Shown here: positions 61,884 through 64,000 of the stretch, piece after piece | Position numbering within the stretch: position 1 is the stretch's first letter | How the letters are laid out: every line of letters starts with the position of its first letter | From: Flaviaesturariibacter aridisoli | GTDB lineage: Bacteria; Bacteroidota; Bacteroidia; Chitinophagales; Chitinophagaceae | Assembly: GCF_004343705.1 (NCBI RefSeq) | Contig: NZ_SKFH01000013.1 | Coordinates: 34,294-98,293, forward strand | DNA: 64,000 bases | Direction of reading: 5' to 3' | The notes under the pieces: model-generated | The model's database searches: none | What the model saw: only the letters and a program-made list of their open reading frames with translations | Told to the model about the DNA's origin: nothing | Position numbers and translations under genes: made by a program

Positions 61884-64000
<2,117 letters not shown>

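Overview
This window comes from a Bacteroidota chromosome, probably a high-GC member of the Chitinophagia. Three things point there: type IX secretion genes (PorQ, and an alpha-amylase with a T9SS sorting tail), start codons preceded by the Bacteroidota -7 promoter box TAnnTTTG (14 exact matches), and the conserved parA-parB-DUF5683-dapB block. No rRNA, tRNA, CRISPR array, transposase or integrase was seen. The assignment below phylum level is inference.

Layout. 1-8.1 kb: end of a TamB-like gene, a receiver protein, ubiX, aconitase, a PspC-domain protein, a cysteine desulfurase, glmM and a methyltransferase. 8.2-15.7 kb: a GDSL lipoprotein, hpf, small stress or signalling proteins, a LuxE-like ligase, a UbiA-like membrane protein and an M42 peptidase. 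15.7-28.1 kb is the most distinctive part. A leftward operon of four genes joined by ATGA overlaps encodes a cytidylyltransferase-PEP mutase fusion, phosphonopyruvate decarboxylase, an iron alcohol dehydrogenase and a CDP-glycerol-phosphotransferase-like enzyme. A divergent rightward operon encodes four paralogous membrane enzymes of the alkaline-phosphatase/sulfatase fold plus one polytopic GT-C-like protein. Together they suggest synthesis of 2-hydroxyethylphosphonate, its activation with CMP, transfer to an acceptor, and further tailoring at the cell envelope. The chemistry of the last steps is inferred.

28.6-40.2 kb: porQ, a TlpA-like protein, Lon, a four-helix-bundle protein, two outer-membrane proteins, a metallophosphoesterase and a PAS histidine kinase. 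40.3-47.0 kb: a UPF0173 hydrolase, parA, parB, a DUF5683 protein, dapB and a NarL-type two-component pair. 47.1-55.5 kb: a threonine-dehydrogenase-like SDR with an unknown lipoprotein, the secreted amylase, kdsA, class I aldolase, an amine oxidase and a small basic protein. 55.6-59.1 kb: a compact phage-like cassette with an S24 (LexA/CI-type) repressor divergent from an operon that carries a phage-type RecA-fold ATPase. 59.3-64 kb: a secreted unknown and two multi-domain histidine kinases.

The intergenic DNA is unusual. Most gaps carry tandem repeats of very short period (7, 8 or 9 bp). They are often arranged as two inverted arms around a terminator and often reach into stop codons. Two further arrays have longer, helically regular spacing: a dyad array of 41-42 bp at 9.0 kb and an exact 21-bp array at 29.8-30.1 kb.
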